In this document: in pieces, positions 1 to 5,404 of the stretch
Position numbering within the stretch: position 1 is the first letter of the stretch
Layout of the letters: each line of letters starts with the position of its first letter
DNA from: Comamonadaceae bacterium
Lineage (GTDB): Bacteria; Pseudomonadota; Gammaproteobacteria; Burkholderiales; Burkholderiaceae_C
Assembly: GCA_947460065.1 (NCBI GenBank)
Contig: CANHGF010000196.1
Coordinates: 1-5,404 of the forward strand
Length of the DNA: 5,404 nt
Direction of reading: 5' to 3'
Program-made: the position numbers and the translations under genes
Notes under the pieces: model-generated
The model's database searches: none
Seen by the model: only the letters and a program-made list of their open reading frames with translations
Told to the model about the DNA's origin: nothing

Positions 1-160
1 CTTGCGCTCACAGGCGCGGCAGCAGGCTACCGGTGAGAGTCAGGATGCTGGCGTGGCAGCGCACGAGGACGCCTGAGCTGGGGGCATGGTACTTCGCTGA
101 CATCCCCGAGAGGGTTTGAGGGCTGGCCGAAGGTCCTTTTGCTAGTGCAGAACCTGAGCC

Positions 161-1273
161 TCAGCGGTTTTGTCCGGTCAGTTCGCCGGGGTAACGCTTG
201 CTGCCCCACTTGAAGCGCACCAGCATTTGATAGAACAGGTGGTAAATCAGGCCGCTGGCCAGCAGGCCAGCCACCAAGAAGGTGGAGTCCTTTGCATAAA
301 CCACTGCCCAAGTGTTGCTGAGCAAACTGGCCGGCCACATCAGTACGCCGGTCACCGAGTTAAGGCTCAAGGCACTCGCGCGGGGCAGCCAGAAGCCGAT
401 GATGCGCCGACGCACCAGGCTGTGCAGATGAAGGCGGTCGGCTTGGCCGGGACTGTGACGCCGCTGACGTCTTCTTGCAATGCTGAAAAACAACTCAAGC
501 ACGGGATAGGCACAGACCATGATCGGTGCCCAGCTTGATATCCCAGGGTTGCGAGCCGTCAGGGCCACGCCTATCCATCCCAGCACGAAGCCGGCGAAGT
601 AGGCACCGCCATCGCCCAGAAATATTTTTCCCATGGGCCAGTTGAGCACCGCAAAGCCGAGCACGGCCGAAGCCAGCACCAAGCTGAGCAGCACCAGGTC
701 CTGATCGCCGGCGCCCGCAGCAATCAGCCCCATACCTACAAACATGATGATGAGTGAGCCAGCCGACAGGCCATTGAAGCCGTCGATCATGTTGATCGCA
801 TTGGCCATGGTGCCTATGCTCAGCGCGGTAAACAGCAAGGACACCAGGCCAAAGCTCAGCAGCCAGTCCAGTCCCCAGACACCGGTGTTGGCCACTGAGT
901 AGCCGGTCAGGAGGCTGGCCAGTACGCCCGAGCCTATGGTGCACACCAGCCGGGTCCGCACCCCTACCGTTTTGGTGATGTCCTCAATGAAGCCAGAGCC
1001 GAAGGCTGGAATGGCAGCCAGCAGCATAGGCGTGAGCAGGGTCTGCAATTTGGTCGGCATCAGGGTCCAGGCGACCAGCACGCCCACCAGCACCGGCACG
1101 CCGCCCACGCGCGGCGTTGCCTGCGTGTGAAATTTTTGAATACCGCTGTCCTGGTCCAGGCTCAGATGGGCGTGCCAGCGCTGGGTCAGCAAAAGCGCCA
1201 GGGTGACCACCAAGGACACACCGGCGGCCACCAGTGCTGGCAATGCGCTTTCGATACCGTTTTGGAAAATCAT
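161..1273 (-). CDS. Polyprenyl-phosphate sugar-1-phosphate transferase, WecA/MraY superfamily (glycosyltransferase family 4)
   Basis: An integral inner-membrane enzyme that moves a sugar-1-phosphate from a UDP-sugar onto undecaprenyl phosphate, the first step in building a lipid-linked glycan such as O-antigen or another surface polysaccharide. The 370-residue product is almost wholly hydrophobic segments joined by short loops. Family motifs appear in order: the cytosolic KFHTQATPRVGG loop (about 47-58), FIEDITK (95-101), NAINMIDGFNGLSAG (158-172) with the catalytic-region Asp, FLGDGGAYFAG (218-228), and the basic loop RLHLHSLVRRR (280-290) that matches the His-rich loop of WecA-type enzymes. 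The usual Asp-Asp pair is Glu97-Asp98. The ATG at 1273 is preferred because hydrophobic sequence begins soon after it; an in-frame TTG at 1333 would add 20 non-hydrophobic residues. Neither start has a clear ribosome binding site. It is the last of three leftward genes, separated from lpxO by an AT-rich gap. The sugar cannot be read from sequence, so no symbol is given. Confidence 0.9.
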   Translation of the reverse strand: MIFQNGIESALPALVAAGVSLVVTLALLLTQRWHAHLSLDQDSGIQKFHTQATPRVGGVPVLVGVLVAWTLMPTKLQTLLTPMLLAAIPAFGSGFIEDITKTVGVRTRLVCTIGSGVLASLLTGYSVANTGVWGLDWLLSFGLVSLLFTALSIGTMANAINMIDGFNGLSAGSLIIMFVGMGLIAAGAGDQDLVLLSLVLASAVLGFAVLNWPMGKIFLGDGGAYFAGFVLGWIGVALTARNPGISSWAPIMVCAYPVLELFFSIARRRQRRHSPGQADRLHLHSLVRRRIIGFWLPRASALSLNSVTGVLMWPASLLSNTWAVVYAKDSTFLVAGLLASGLIYHLFYQMLVRFKWGSKRYPGELTGQNR

Positions 1274-1334
1274 GATCTGGAGGACCGGGCCGCTGGCTGA
1301 TAGCCGTAACCTGGATGATCCAAGTTTTGGCAAG

Positions 1335-1364
1335 ATTCTAAGTTAAGCATTAGCTTAGAGTCAT
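1335..1364 (-). promoter_or_regulatory. Possible sigma70 promoter with embedded palindrome, upstream of the WecA-like gene
   Basis: On the minus strand a TAGAAT box (1335-1340, one mismatch to the -10 consensus) lies 18 bp downstream of ATGACT (1359-1364, four of six matches to -35). Transcription would start near 1328, giving a leader of about 55 nt before the ATG at 1273 and making the TTG start at 1333 unusable. An imperfect palindrome, 1337-1359, with arms TCTAAGTTAA and TTAGCTTAGA around GCA, fills the spacer and has one mismatch in ten positions. A repressor site there would sit between the two promoter boxes. This is a consensus match by eye in an AT-rich stretch, so confidence is low. 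Confidence 0.3.
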
Positions 1365-1469
1365 TGTGCTTTGAGAGGCTCAGGGCTCCGCCGGCTTATT
1401 TGTTAACTAATGTTAGAAAAGCAGTAGAAGTGCGTGTGTGAATCGTTTCGAAATCCTCTGAAGGAACTT

Positions 1470-2387
1470 CTACCAAAACAAGGCCCACAGCAGCCCACCG
1501 ATCAGCAGCCATTTTCCGAAGTAGTAGAGCGTCCTGTTGCTGGTTTTCAGGCGCTTTGCCGCTAGCCTGGCCTTGTAGATCTGGCCAAAAACCCGATTGA
1601 TGACGCCTACGCTTTCAACATCGGTGTTCTGCGAAGAGGCGGCGGCCATGACATGGCGGGCGAACAGCCGGTTGAGGGCTCGTACCGGGGCAAAGGCCAG
1701 TGGCCGTTCGATGTCGCAAAACAAGATAATTCTCTGACTCTGGGTGCTGTTTTGTGCGTGATGGATGTAGGTCTCGTCAAACATCACCGCTTCCCCGTCT
1801 TTCCAGCTGTAGCGCTGACCGTCCACTTCGATGAAGCAGTGCGCCTTGTCTTCGGGCGTGATCAGCCCCAGGTGGTAGCGCAGCGAGCCGGCATAGGGGT
1901 CGCGGTGCTTTTGCAGGCGGGCGCCCGGCGGCAGCGATGCGAACATCGCCGCCTTCACGCTGGGCAGGCCCTTGAGCAGTGCCACGGTTCGTGGAGCCAG
2001 CGCCTGGGCCGATGGCAAATCCTTGCCGTACCAGCTCAGGTAAAAGCGGGTCCAACCGGTGCGAAAGAAAGAATTGAATCCGATGTCGTTGTAGGCGTTG
2101 GCGGCGCGGATCGAGCCCTCATCGGACAGGCGTAGGGCCTCTTCGCGAATCTCCTGCCAGTGCTCCTGCAGCACCTTGAGCTCAGGAAAGCTTGCGGGGT
2201 CCAGGTAGGCGGTCTTGGGAACCCGCGAGAACAGGTACATCAGCGCATTGATGGGCGCCAGAACAATCGTGAAGTCCAGCATGCGCTTGGCTTCGAAGCG
2301 CACCTTGCCGCGCAGATGGATGTACAGCCCCGAGGCGAGAAAAGTCAGTAGCACCCAGTGGCGGGGCTCAAGGGCAATCATATCCAT
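1470..2387 (-). CDS. lpxO: LpxO-type lipid A acyl-chain hydroxylase, Fe(II)/2-oxoglutarate dioxygenase
   Basis: Belongs to the aspartyl/asparaginyl beta-hydroxylase fold. LpxO proteins use Fe(II), O2 and 2-oxoglutarate to add a hydroxyl at C2 of a secondary acyl chain of lipid A at the cytosolic face of the inner membrane. The 305-residue product has the family's usual length and layout. Hydrophobic segments lie near residues 10-24 and 36-53, and a soluble catalytic domain runs from about 65 to 235. The metal site is visible as His161-x-Asp163 in LQKHRDPYAG and His209 in FDETYIHHAQN. Arg219 in SQRIILFCDIERP is the expected 2-oxoglutarate anchor. A third hydrophobic stretch closes the protein (about 289-304), before a TAG stop. 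The start chosen is the ATG at 2387; a second ATG two codons on is equally possible, and the upstream TTGAG is only a weak ribosome binding site. It lies 40 bp after the methyltransferase gene and is probably co-transcribed with it. The family call is secure; the exact acyl target is inferred. Confidence 0.9.
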   Translation of the reverse strand: MDMIALEPRHWVLLTFLASGLYIHLRGKVRFEAKRMLDFTIVLAPINALMYLFSRVPKTAYLDPASFPELKVLQEHWQEIREEALRLSDEGSIRAANAYNDIGFNSFFRTGWTRFYLSWYGKDLPSAQALAPRTVALLKGLPSVKAAMFASLPPGARLQKHRDPYAGSLRYHLGLITPEDKAHCFIEVDGQRYSWKDGEAVMFDETYIHHAQNSTQSQRIILFCDIERPLAFAPVRALNRLFARHVMAAASSQNTDVESVGVINRVFGQIYKARLAAKRLKTSNRTLYYFGKWLLIGGLLWALFW

Positions 2388-2417
2388 AGGCTCAAGTTTA
2401 AGCGCTGTGATCAGGTC

Positions 2418-2436
2418 CGGCGCTGGCTCAGCGCCG
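2418..2436 (-). promoter_or_regulatory. GC-rich hairpin spanning the methyltransferase stop codon
   Basis: A perfect inverted repeat with 7-bp arms (CGGCGCT and AGCGCCG) around a 5-nt loop. The TGA stop of the upstream gene (2428-2430) lies within the loop and the first base of one arm. No T-run follows on the minus strand, so it is not a standard intrinsic terminator. It could instead mark a processing or partial attenuation point between the methyltransferase and lpxO. The repeat is seen directly; the role is inferred. Confidence 0.45.
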
Positions 2437-3531
2437 CTGAAGGTAGGCGTATAGAGCCAGCATAGGCTCTCCCTGATCTAGTCGCAGCGGCGCCTGATGG
2501 TGGCCGTGCCAGCCAAAGCCGTGGGTCTGGGCGCAGTTTTGCAAATAGCTCAGCGGGTGGGCGTAACGCAGGCTGGGCAAGAGGCGCGGTTTATCCTGCC
2601 CCTGGCCGGACTCGTCTAACTCTGCGGTAAATGCGAGCCAGCTGTGCGCAGGCATGAGCCGGGCCAGTTGCTCAAACAGCGGCTCCAGAGCGCCGATGTA
2701 GATGAACACGTCGGCGGCCAGTACCAACTGCCAGGGCTGTTGGCAGCCGCTGAGAAACTGCGCGGCATCGGCCTGCTGCAAGTGGTCGTAGACGCCTCGC
2801 TGGCGTGCCTGCTCGATCATGCCCTGGGCCAGGTCTATGCCCCACAGCTCGCCTGCGCGCGGCCGAATCAGGGGCCCGCACAAGCCAGTACCGCAGCCCA
2901 GGTCGAGCACCCGTGCGAAATGCGGTGGGGTCTGCGCCGGCAACTGTTCGATCAGATGGCTGTGACCGCGATACTGCAGGGCCCCCAGCAGGTGGGGCTC
3001 GAAATCATCGGCGTATTGCTCGAACAGGTTTTGTACATAGGCCCGCGGTGGCTGAGCCGGTCCGCCCTGTCCGCGCAGTGCGCTCAGGTAGTAACGGTAA
3101 AGCTCATGGTCGGACTCTATCTCCAGAGCCTTTTCATAGCAGGTGACCGCTTCGTCCAGTCGATGCATCTCGCGCAGCAGGCTTGCGGCTTCACCCCAGC
3201 CCTGGGCCTGCTGCGGCGCCAAGCGCTGTACCTGCTGGTAAGCCTGCAAGGCCTCCTCAAGCTCGCCCAGGCGGTTCAGGGCCATGCCCAGGGCCACCCA
3301 GCCATCGAGCTGATCGGGTTGGCTTTTTAAGCTCTCTTGCAAGGGCGCGACCGCCTCCTGCCAGCGCCCCAGTCGCATGCGGGTGATGCCCAGATTGAGC
3401 AGCACCGAGGGCCGGCCAGGGGCCAGTACCAGGGCTTGCTCGAAACGGCCGTGAGCGGCTTCGAGCTGGCCGCCTTCAAACAGCTCCACACCCTGGAAGA
3501 AAAGGTCTTTGGCTTGCTGGAGATCACTCAT
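2428..3531 (-). CDS. TPR-repeat SAM-dependent methyltransferase (COG4976-like)
   Basis: A 367-residue two-part protein. Residues 6-141 form about four tandem tetratricopeptide repeats, with the A/G/F spacing visible in GVELFEGGQLEAAHGRFEQAL and again near 40-73, 74-107 and 108-141; this half should bind a protein partner or substrate. A linker with YVQNLFEQYADDFEPHL (165-181) is typical of this family. It leads to a class I methyltransferase domain with the SAM-binding glycine motif VLDLGCGTGLCG (208-219), the acidic residue after strand 2 in GIDLAQGMI (Asp233) and AADVFIYIG (272-280). No signal peptide or membrane segment is seen, so it should be cytosolic. The start MSDLQQAK at 3531 was chosen because the repeats begin directly after it; an ATG at 3576 would add 15 low-complexity residues and falls within an inverted repeat. 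Neither has a good ribosome binding site. It is the first of the leftward genes, divergent from the dehydrogenase. The substrate is unknown; adjacency to lpxO only hints at an envelope role. Confidence 0.9.
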   Translation of the reverse strand: MSDLQQAKDLFFQGVELFEGGQLEAAHGRFEQALVLAPGRPSVLLNLGITRMRLGRWQEAVAPLQESLKSQPDQLDGWVALGMALNRLGELEEALQAYQQVQRLAPQQAQGWGEAASLLREMHRLDEAVTCYEKALEIESDHELYRYYLSALRGQGGPAQPPRAYVQNLFEQYADDFEPHLLGALQYRGHSHLIEQLPAQTPPHFARVLDLGCGTGLCGPLIRPRAGELWGIDLAQGMIEQARQRGVYDHLQQADAAQFLSGCQQPWQLVLAADVFIYIGALEPLFEQLARLMPAHSWLAFTAELDESGQGQDKPRLLPSLRYAHPLSYLQNCAQTHGFGWHGHHQAPLRLDQGEPMLALYAYLQRR

Positions 3532-3569
3532 GGCAGCTGTCGGGATGGAGGGGTATGGTTGAGAATCGG

Positions 3570-3591
3570 CCCCCATGCGTTTGGATGGGGG
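3570..3591 (+). promoter_or_regulatory. Inverted repeat that can sequester the dehydrogenase ribosome binding site
   Basis: A perfect 7-bp inverted repeat: CCCCCAT (3570-3576) and ATGGGGG (3585-3591) around an 8-nt loop. The right arm contains the purine-rich GGGGGAA (3587-3593), which lies 7 nt before the ATG at 3601 and is the only plausible Shine-Dalgarno for the dehydrogenase gene. If the plus-strand transcript begins upstream of 3570, folding would hide this site. The same repeat lies just upstream of the methyltransferase start on the other strand. The repeat is seen directly; regulation is inferred. Confidence 0.5.
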
Positions 3592-3600
3592 AACTTGACG

Positions 3601-4347
3601 ATGAAGAAAATCTTGTTGGTCACTGGCGGCGGCCGGGGCATCGGTGCGTCCACTGCGGCTTTGGCGGCTGAACAGGGCTGGGCGGTCGCTGTGGGCTACA
3701 GCAGGGACGAGGCCTCAGCCCAGGCGGTGGTGAACCGCATTGTCGATCATGGCGGCCAGGCTATGGCGGTGCAGGCCGATGTGGGTCAGCCCGAGCAGGT
3801 GCTGCGTATGTTCGAACACATCGACCAGCACTGGGGTCCCGTCAGCGGCCTGGTCAACAACGCCGGCGTAGTCGATGTCGCCGCCCGCCTGGACGAGATG
3901 GATTGGGCCCGCTGGCGGCGCATGTTCGACATCAACGTACTGGGCAGTTTTCTGTGTGCCCGCGAGGCGGTGCGGCGCATGAGCACCCGCCATGGAGGCT
4001 CTGGCGGCAGCATCGTCAATCTCTCCAGTGCGGCAGCCCGTCTGGGCTCACCCGGCCAGTATGTGGATTACGCCGCCGCAAAAGCGGCTATCGATGCCCT
4101 GACGGTGGGTCTGGCCAAGGAGGTGGGCGCCGAAGGCATACGGGTTAATGCGGTTCGTCCTGGCTTGATCGAGACCGAAATTCACGCCTCGGGCGGCCAG
4201 CCCGACCGGGTCCGGCAATTAGTGCATCAGGTACCCATGCAGCGCGGCGGTCAGGCCCAGGAGGTGGCGCAAGCCATCGTCTGGCTGCTCTCGGATGCGG
4301 CCAGTTACACCACCATGGCCCTGCTCGATGTTACTGGCGGGCGCTAG
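3601..4347 (+). CDS. ygfF: Short-chain dehydrogenase/reductase, YgfF-like
   Basis: A cytosolic NAD(P)(H)-dependent oxidoreductase with the classical SDR fold, 248 residues, the usual length. Motifs appear in order: cofactor loop TGGGRGIG (8-15), the conserved Asp60 of the adenine pocket, NNAG (86-89), Asn112, the catalytic Ser in NLSSAAARLGS (Ser142/143), and the YAAAK pair Tyr157/Lys161, followed by RPG (186-188). The segments RLGSPGQYVDYAAAK and VPMQRGGQAQEVAQAIVWLLSD closely resemble what I recall of E. coli YgfF, whose physiological substrate is not established. One oddity is SYTTMALLDVTGG, where Met239 replaces the glycine that normally follows Thr in this C-terminal motif. The ATG at 3601 is preferred because the cofactor loop starts at residue 8 and GGGGGAA lies 7 nt upstream; the frame is open further upstream only by overlap with the methyltransferase gene. 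It is divergent from the methyltransferase, with about 69 bp between starts, and is followed in the same direction by a second reductase. No clear promoter was seen. Confidence 0.92.
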   Translation: MKKILLVTGGGRGIGASTAALAAEQGWAVAVGYSRDEASAQAVVNRIVDHGGQAMAVQADVGQPEQVLRMFEHIDQHWGPVSGLVNNAGVVDVAARLDEMDWARWRRMFDINVLGSFLCAREAVRRMSTRHGGSGGSIVNLSSAAARLGSPGQYVDYAAAKAAIDALTVGLAKEVGAEGIRVNAVRPGLIETEIHASGGQPDRVRQLVHQVPMQRGGQAQEVAQAIVWLLSDAASYTTMALLDVTGGR

Positions 4348-4396
4348 GGCTAATGGGTAGACCGTCAGATTGCCGCAAGACCCTTCCCGATAATCC

Positions 4397-4411
4397 CTCT
4401 CGGTTCGAGAG
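4397..4411. repeat. Short perfect dyad between the two oxidoreductase genes
   Basis: CTCTCG and CGAGAG form a perfect 6-bp inverted repeat around GTT, inside the 103-bp gap between the dehydrogenase and the YhdH/AcuI gene. A -10-like GATAAT (4389-4394) lies just before it and an AATAAT (4420-4425) just after, but neither has a good -35 at the usual distance. No T-run follows on either strand, so it is not an intrinsic terminator. It may be an operator or a mild mRNA hairpin, and may be chance. Confidence 0.35.
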
Positions 4412-4437
4412 TTCTGAAAAATAATCTGCTCCAGCAG

Positions 4438-4443
4438 AAGGAG
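4438..4443 (+). promoter_or_regulatory. Strong Shine-Dalgarno for the YhdH/AcuI gene
   Basis: AAGGAG lies 7 nt before the ATG at 4451. It is the best ribosome binding site in the window and fixes the start of the downstream reductase. Confidence 0.8.
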
Positions 4444-4450
4444 ACAGCCC

Positions 4451-5404
4451 ATGTTTAAGGCTTTGCAACTGAGCAAACAGGATGATGTGTTCAGCGCCGG
4501 CGTGGTGGCCCTTGACGAAGCCGCCTTGCCGCCCGGCGATGTGCAGGTTCGGGTGGAATACTCCACCCTCAATTACAAGGACGGCCTGGCCATCACCCAG
4601 AAAAGTCCGGTGGTGCGCAGCTGGCCCATGGTCGCTGGCATCGACGGGGCTGGCGTGGTGCTGTCGTCCACCCACCCCGATTGGCAGGCCGGCGAGCGCT
4701 TCATCCACAACGGCTGGGGCCTGGGCGAGACCCGCTGGGGCTTGCTGGCAGAGCGTGCTAGCCTGCAGGGCCAGTGGCTGGTCAAATTACCCGCAGGCCT
4801 GAGCACCCGCCAGGCCATGGCCATAGGCACGGCCGGCTATACCGCCATGCTCTGCGTGATGGCCCTGGAGGATCATGGCCTGAAGCCGGGCGATGGCGAG
4901 GTGCTGGTCACCGGCGCCACCGGCGGAGTCGGCAGCATCGCCGTGGCCTTGCTGGCCGGGCTAGGCTACACCGTGGTGGCGGCTACGGGCAAAGGCGATC
5001 AGCAGGCCTATCTGCAGCAACTGGGCGCGGCCAGCGTGATCGACCGTGCCAGCCTGTCAGCCCCGGGCAAGCCGCTGCAAAAAGAGCGCTGGTCGGCGGT
5101 CGTCGATGCGGTGGGTTCCCACACCCTGGCCAATGCCTGCGCTCAGACCCGCTATGGTGGCGTGGTGGCCGCCTGCGGTCTGGCCCAGGGAGCGGATTTC
5201 CCGGCCACTGTCATGCCCTTCATTTTGCGCGGCATCAGCCTGATCGGCATCGACAGTGTCATGGCCCCGCTGGCAAGGCGTCAGCAGGCCTGGCAGCGCC
5301 TTGCCCGTGATCTCGATCACGCCAAGCTCGAGAGCATGATCACTGAGATTTCCCTCGATCAGGCCGTCGATCAGGCCCAGGCCTTGATGGCCAGCCAGGT
5401 GCGC
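4451..5404 (+). CDS. acuI: YhdH/AcuI-family NADPH-dependent quinone / acryloyl-CoA reductase (3' end cut off)
   Basis: A zinc-independent medium-chain reductase. Characterised relatives (AcuI, E. coli YhdH) reduce acryloyl-CoA to propionyl-CoA with NADPH, which detoxifies acrylate; many are annotated simply as quinone oxidoreductases. The window shows 318 residues with no stop. YhdH proteins are about 325 residues and end shortly after a GR-LV segment, so only a few residues are missing. The N-terminal GroES-like domain shows STLNYKDGLAIT (38-49), GID (63-65) and GWGLGETRWG (88-97). The nucleotide-binding domain shows GTAGYTAMLCVMALE (126-140) and the glycine motif VTGATGGVGS (153-162), then YGGVVAACGLA (235-245) and TVMPFILRGISLIGIDSV (253-270), all family signatures. 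No zinc-binding cysteine cluster is present. Gly66 in GIDGAG sits where relatives usually carry a bulky residue, and IHNGWG differs from the usual LTGWG. It follows the YgfF-like gene by 103 bp; co-transcription is possible but unproved. The family call is secure; the in-vivo substrate is inferred. Confidence 0.92.
   Translation, partial: MFKALQLSKQDDVFSAGVVALDEAALPPGDVQVRVEYSTLNYKDGLAITQKSPVVRSWPMVAGIDGAGVVLSSTHPDWQAGERFIHNGWGLGETRWGLLAERASLQGQWLVKLPAGLSTRQAMAIGTAGYTAMLCVMALEDHGLKPGDGEVLVTGATGGVGSIAVALLAGLGYTVVAATGKGDQQAYLQQLGAASVIDRASLSAPGKPLQKERWSAVVDAVGSHTLANACAQTRYGGVVAACGLAQGADFPATVMPFILRGISLIGIDSVMAPLARRQQAWQRLARDLDHAKLESMITEISLDQAVDQAQALMASQVR

Noticed and set aside
1..76. A possible C-terminal tail of a plus-strand gene entering from the left, ending at TGA 74-76.
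   Set aside because: The 24-codon tail is hydrophilic and plausible, but another plus-strand frame is also open to about 120 and neither matches a family I know. Too short to support.
8..103. A 31-codon minus-strand ORF starting at ATG 103, downstream of the WecA-like gene.
   Set aside because: It has no ribosome binding site and no recognisable features; an ORF this short is expected by chance in GC-rich DNA.
108..141. A terminator-like GGCC-GAA-GGTCC followed by TTTT.
   Set aside because: The stem is only four pairs with a bulge and no gene is confidently assigned upstream of it on the plus strand.
151..169. An imperfect inverted repeat (AACC...GGTT with inner TGA/TCA) over the stop codon of the WecA-like gene.
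   Set aside because: The stem needs a two-base bulge and has no T-run downstream, so it is not a convincing terminator.
170..538. A 122-codon open frame on the plus strand.
   Set aside because: It is antisense to the 3' half of the WecA-like gene. Its translation is low-complexity Gln/Ala/His-rich with no domain.
1653..2135. A 160-codon open frame on the plus strand.
   Set aside because: It is antisense to lpxO, has no family features and is explained by the real gene on the other strand.
2644..3330. A 228-codon open frame on the plus strand.
   Set aside because: It lies wholly antisense to the TPR-methyltransferase, whose repeats and SAM motif are clear. The open frame is a by-product of GC-rich codon use, and its translation shows no recognisable domain.
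3532..3576. A longer start for the methyltransferase at ATG 3576.
   Set aside because: It adds 15 Pro/Ser/Ala-type residues outside the TPR fold, and its codon lies inside the inverted repeat with no ribosome binding site. The ATG at 3531 fits the domain boundary better, though this is not certain.
4774..5310. A 178-codon open frame on the plus strand.
   Set aside because: It is a different frame inside the YhdH/AcuI gene, whose own frame is open to the window end with full family motifs; the translation here is Arg/Gly-rich shadow sequence.

Overview
The window looks like an ordinary chromosomal stretch of a GC-rich Gram-negative proteobacterium. The lpxO-type lipid A hydroxylase gene implies an outer membrane with lipopolysaccharide. 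The style of the WecA/MraY-family protein and the YgfF-like and YhdH/AcuI-like oxidoreductases fit a beta- or gammaproteobacterium; I lean to Burkholderiales, but the sequence alone does not settle it. I see no transposase, tRNA, rRNA, CRISPR array, prophage gene or attachment-site repeat.

Layout: five real genes in two divergent groups. Leftward from about 3531 run a TPR-repeat/SAM-dependent methyltransferase (2428-3531), an LpxO-type Fe(II)/2-oxoglutarate dioxygenase (1470-2387) and a polyprenyl-phosphate sugar-1-phosphate transferase of the WecA/MraY superfamily (161-1273). The first two are only 40 bp apart and probably co-transcribed. The third follows a more AT-rich gap of about 136-196 bp that holds a possible promoter. 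Rightward from 3601 run a short-chain dehydrogenase close to E. coli YgfF (3601-4347) and, after 103 bp, a YhdH/AcuI-family NADPH-dependent quinone/acryloyl-CoA reductase (4451 to the window end), which is cut off only a few residues before its expected stop. Bases 1-160 lie beyond the last leftward gene and hold nothing I can assign with confidence.

Functionally the leftward group leans towards the cell envelope: one enzyme starts lipid-linked glycan synthesis at the inner membrane and one hydroxylates a lipid A acyl chain. The methyltransferase has no known substrate, and its neighbours only hint at an envelope role. The rightward pair are cytosolic NAD(P)H-linked oxidoreductases with no obvious link to the envelope genes.

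I did not find a convincing new biological system. The most interesting non-coding signals are inverted repeats at gene boundaries. The best is a perfect 7-bp repeat that places the ribosome binding site of the dehydrogenase in one arm of a hairpin. Others are a 7-bp GC-rich hairpin wrapped around the stop codon of the methyltransferase, and an imperfect 23-bp palindrome inside a possible promoter before the glycosyltransferase.
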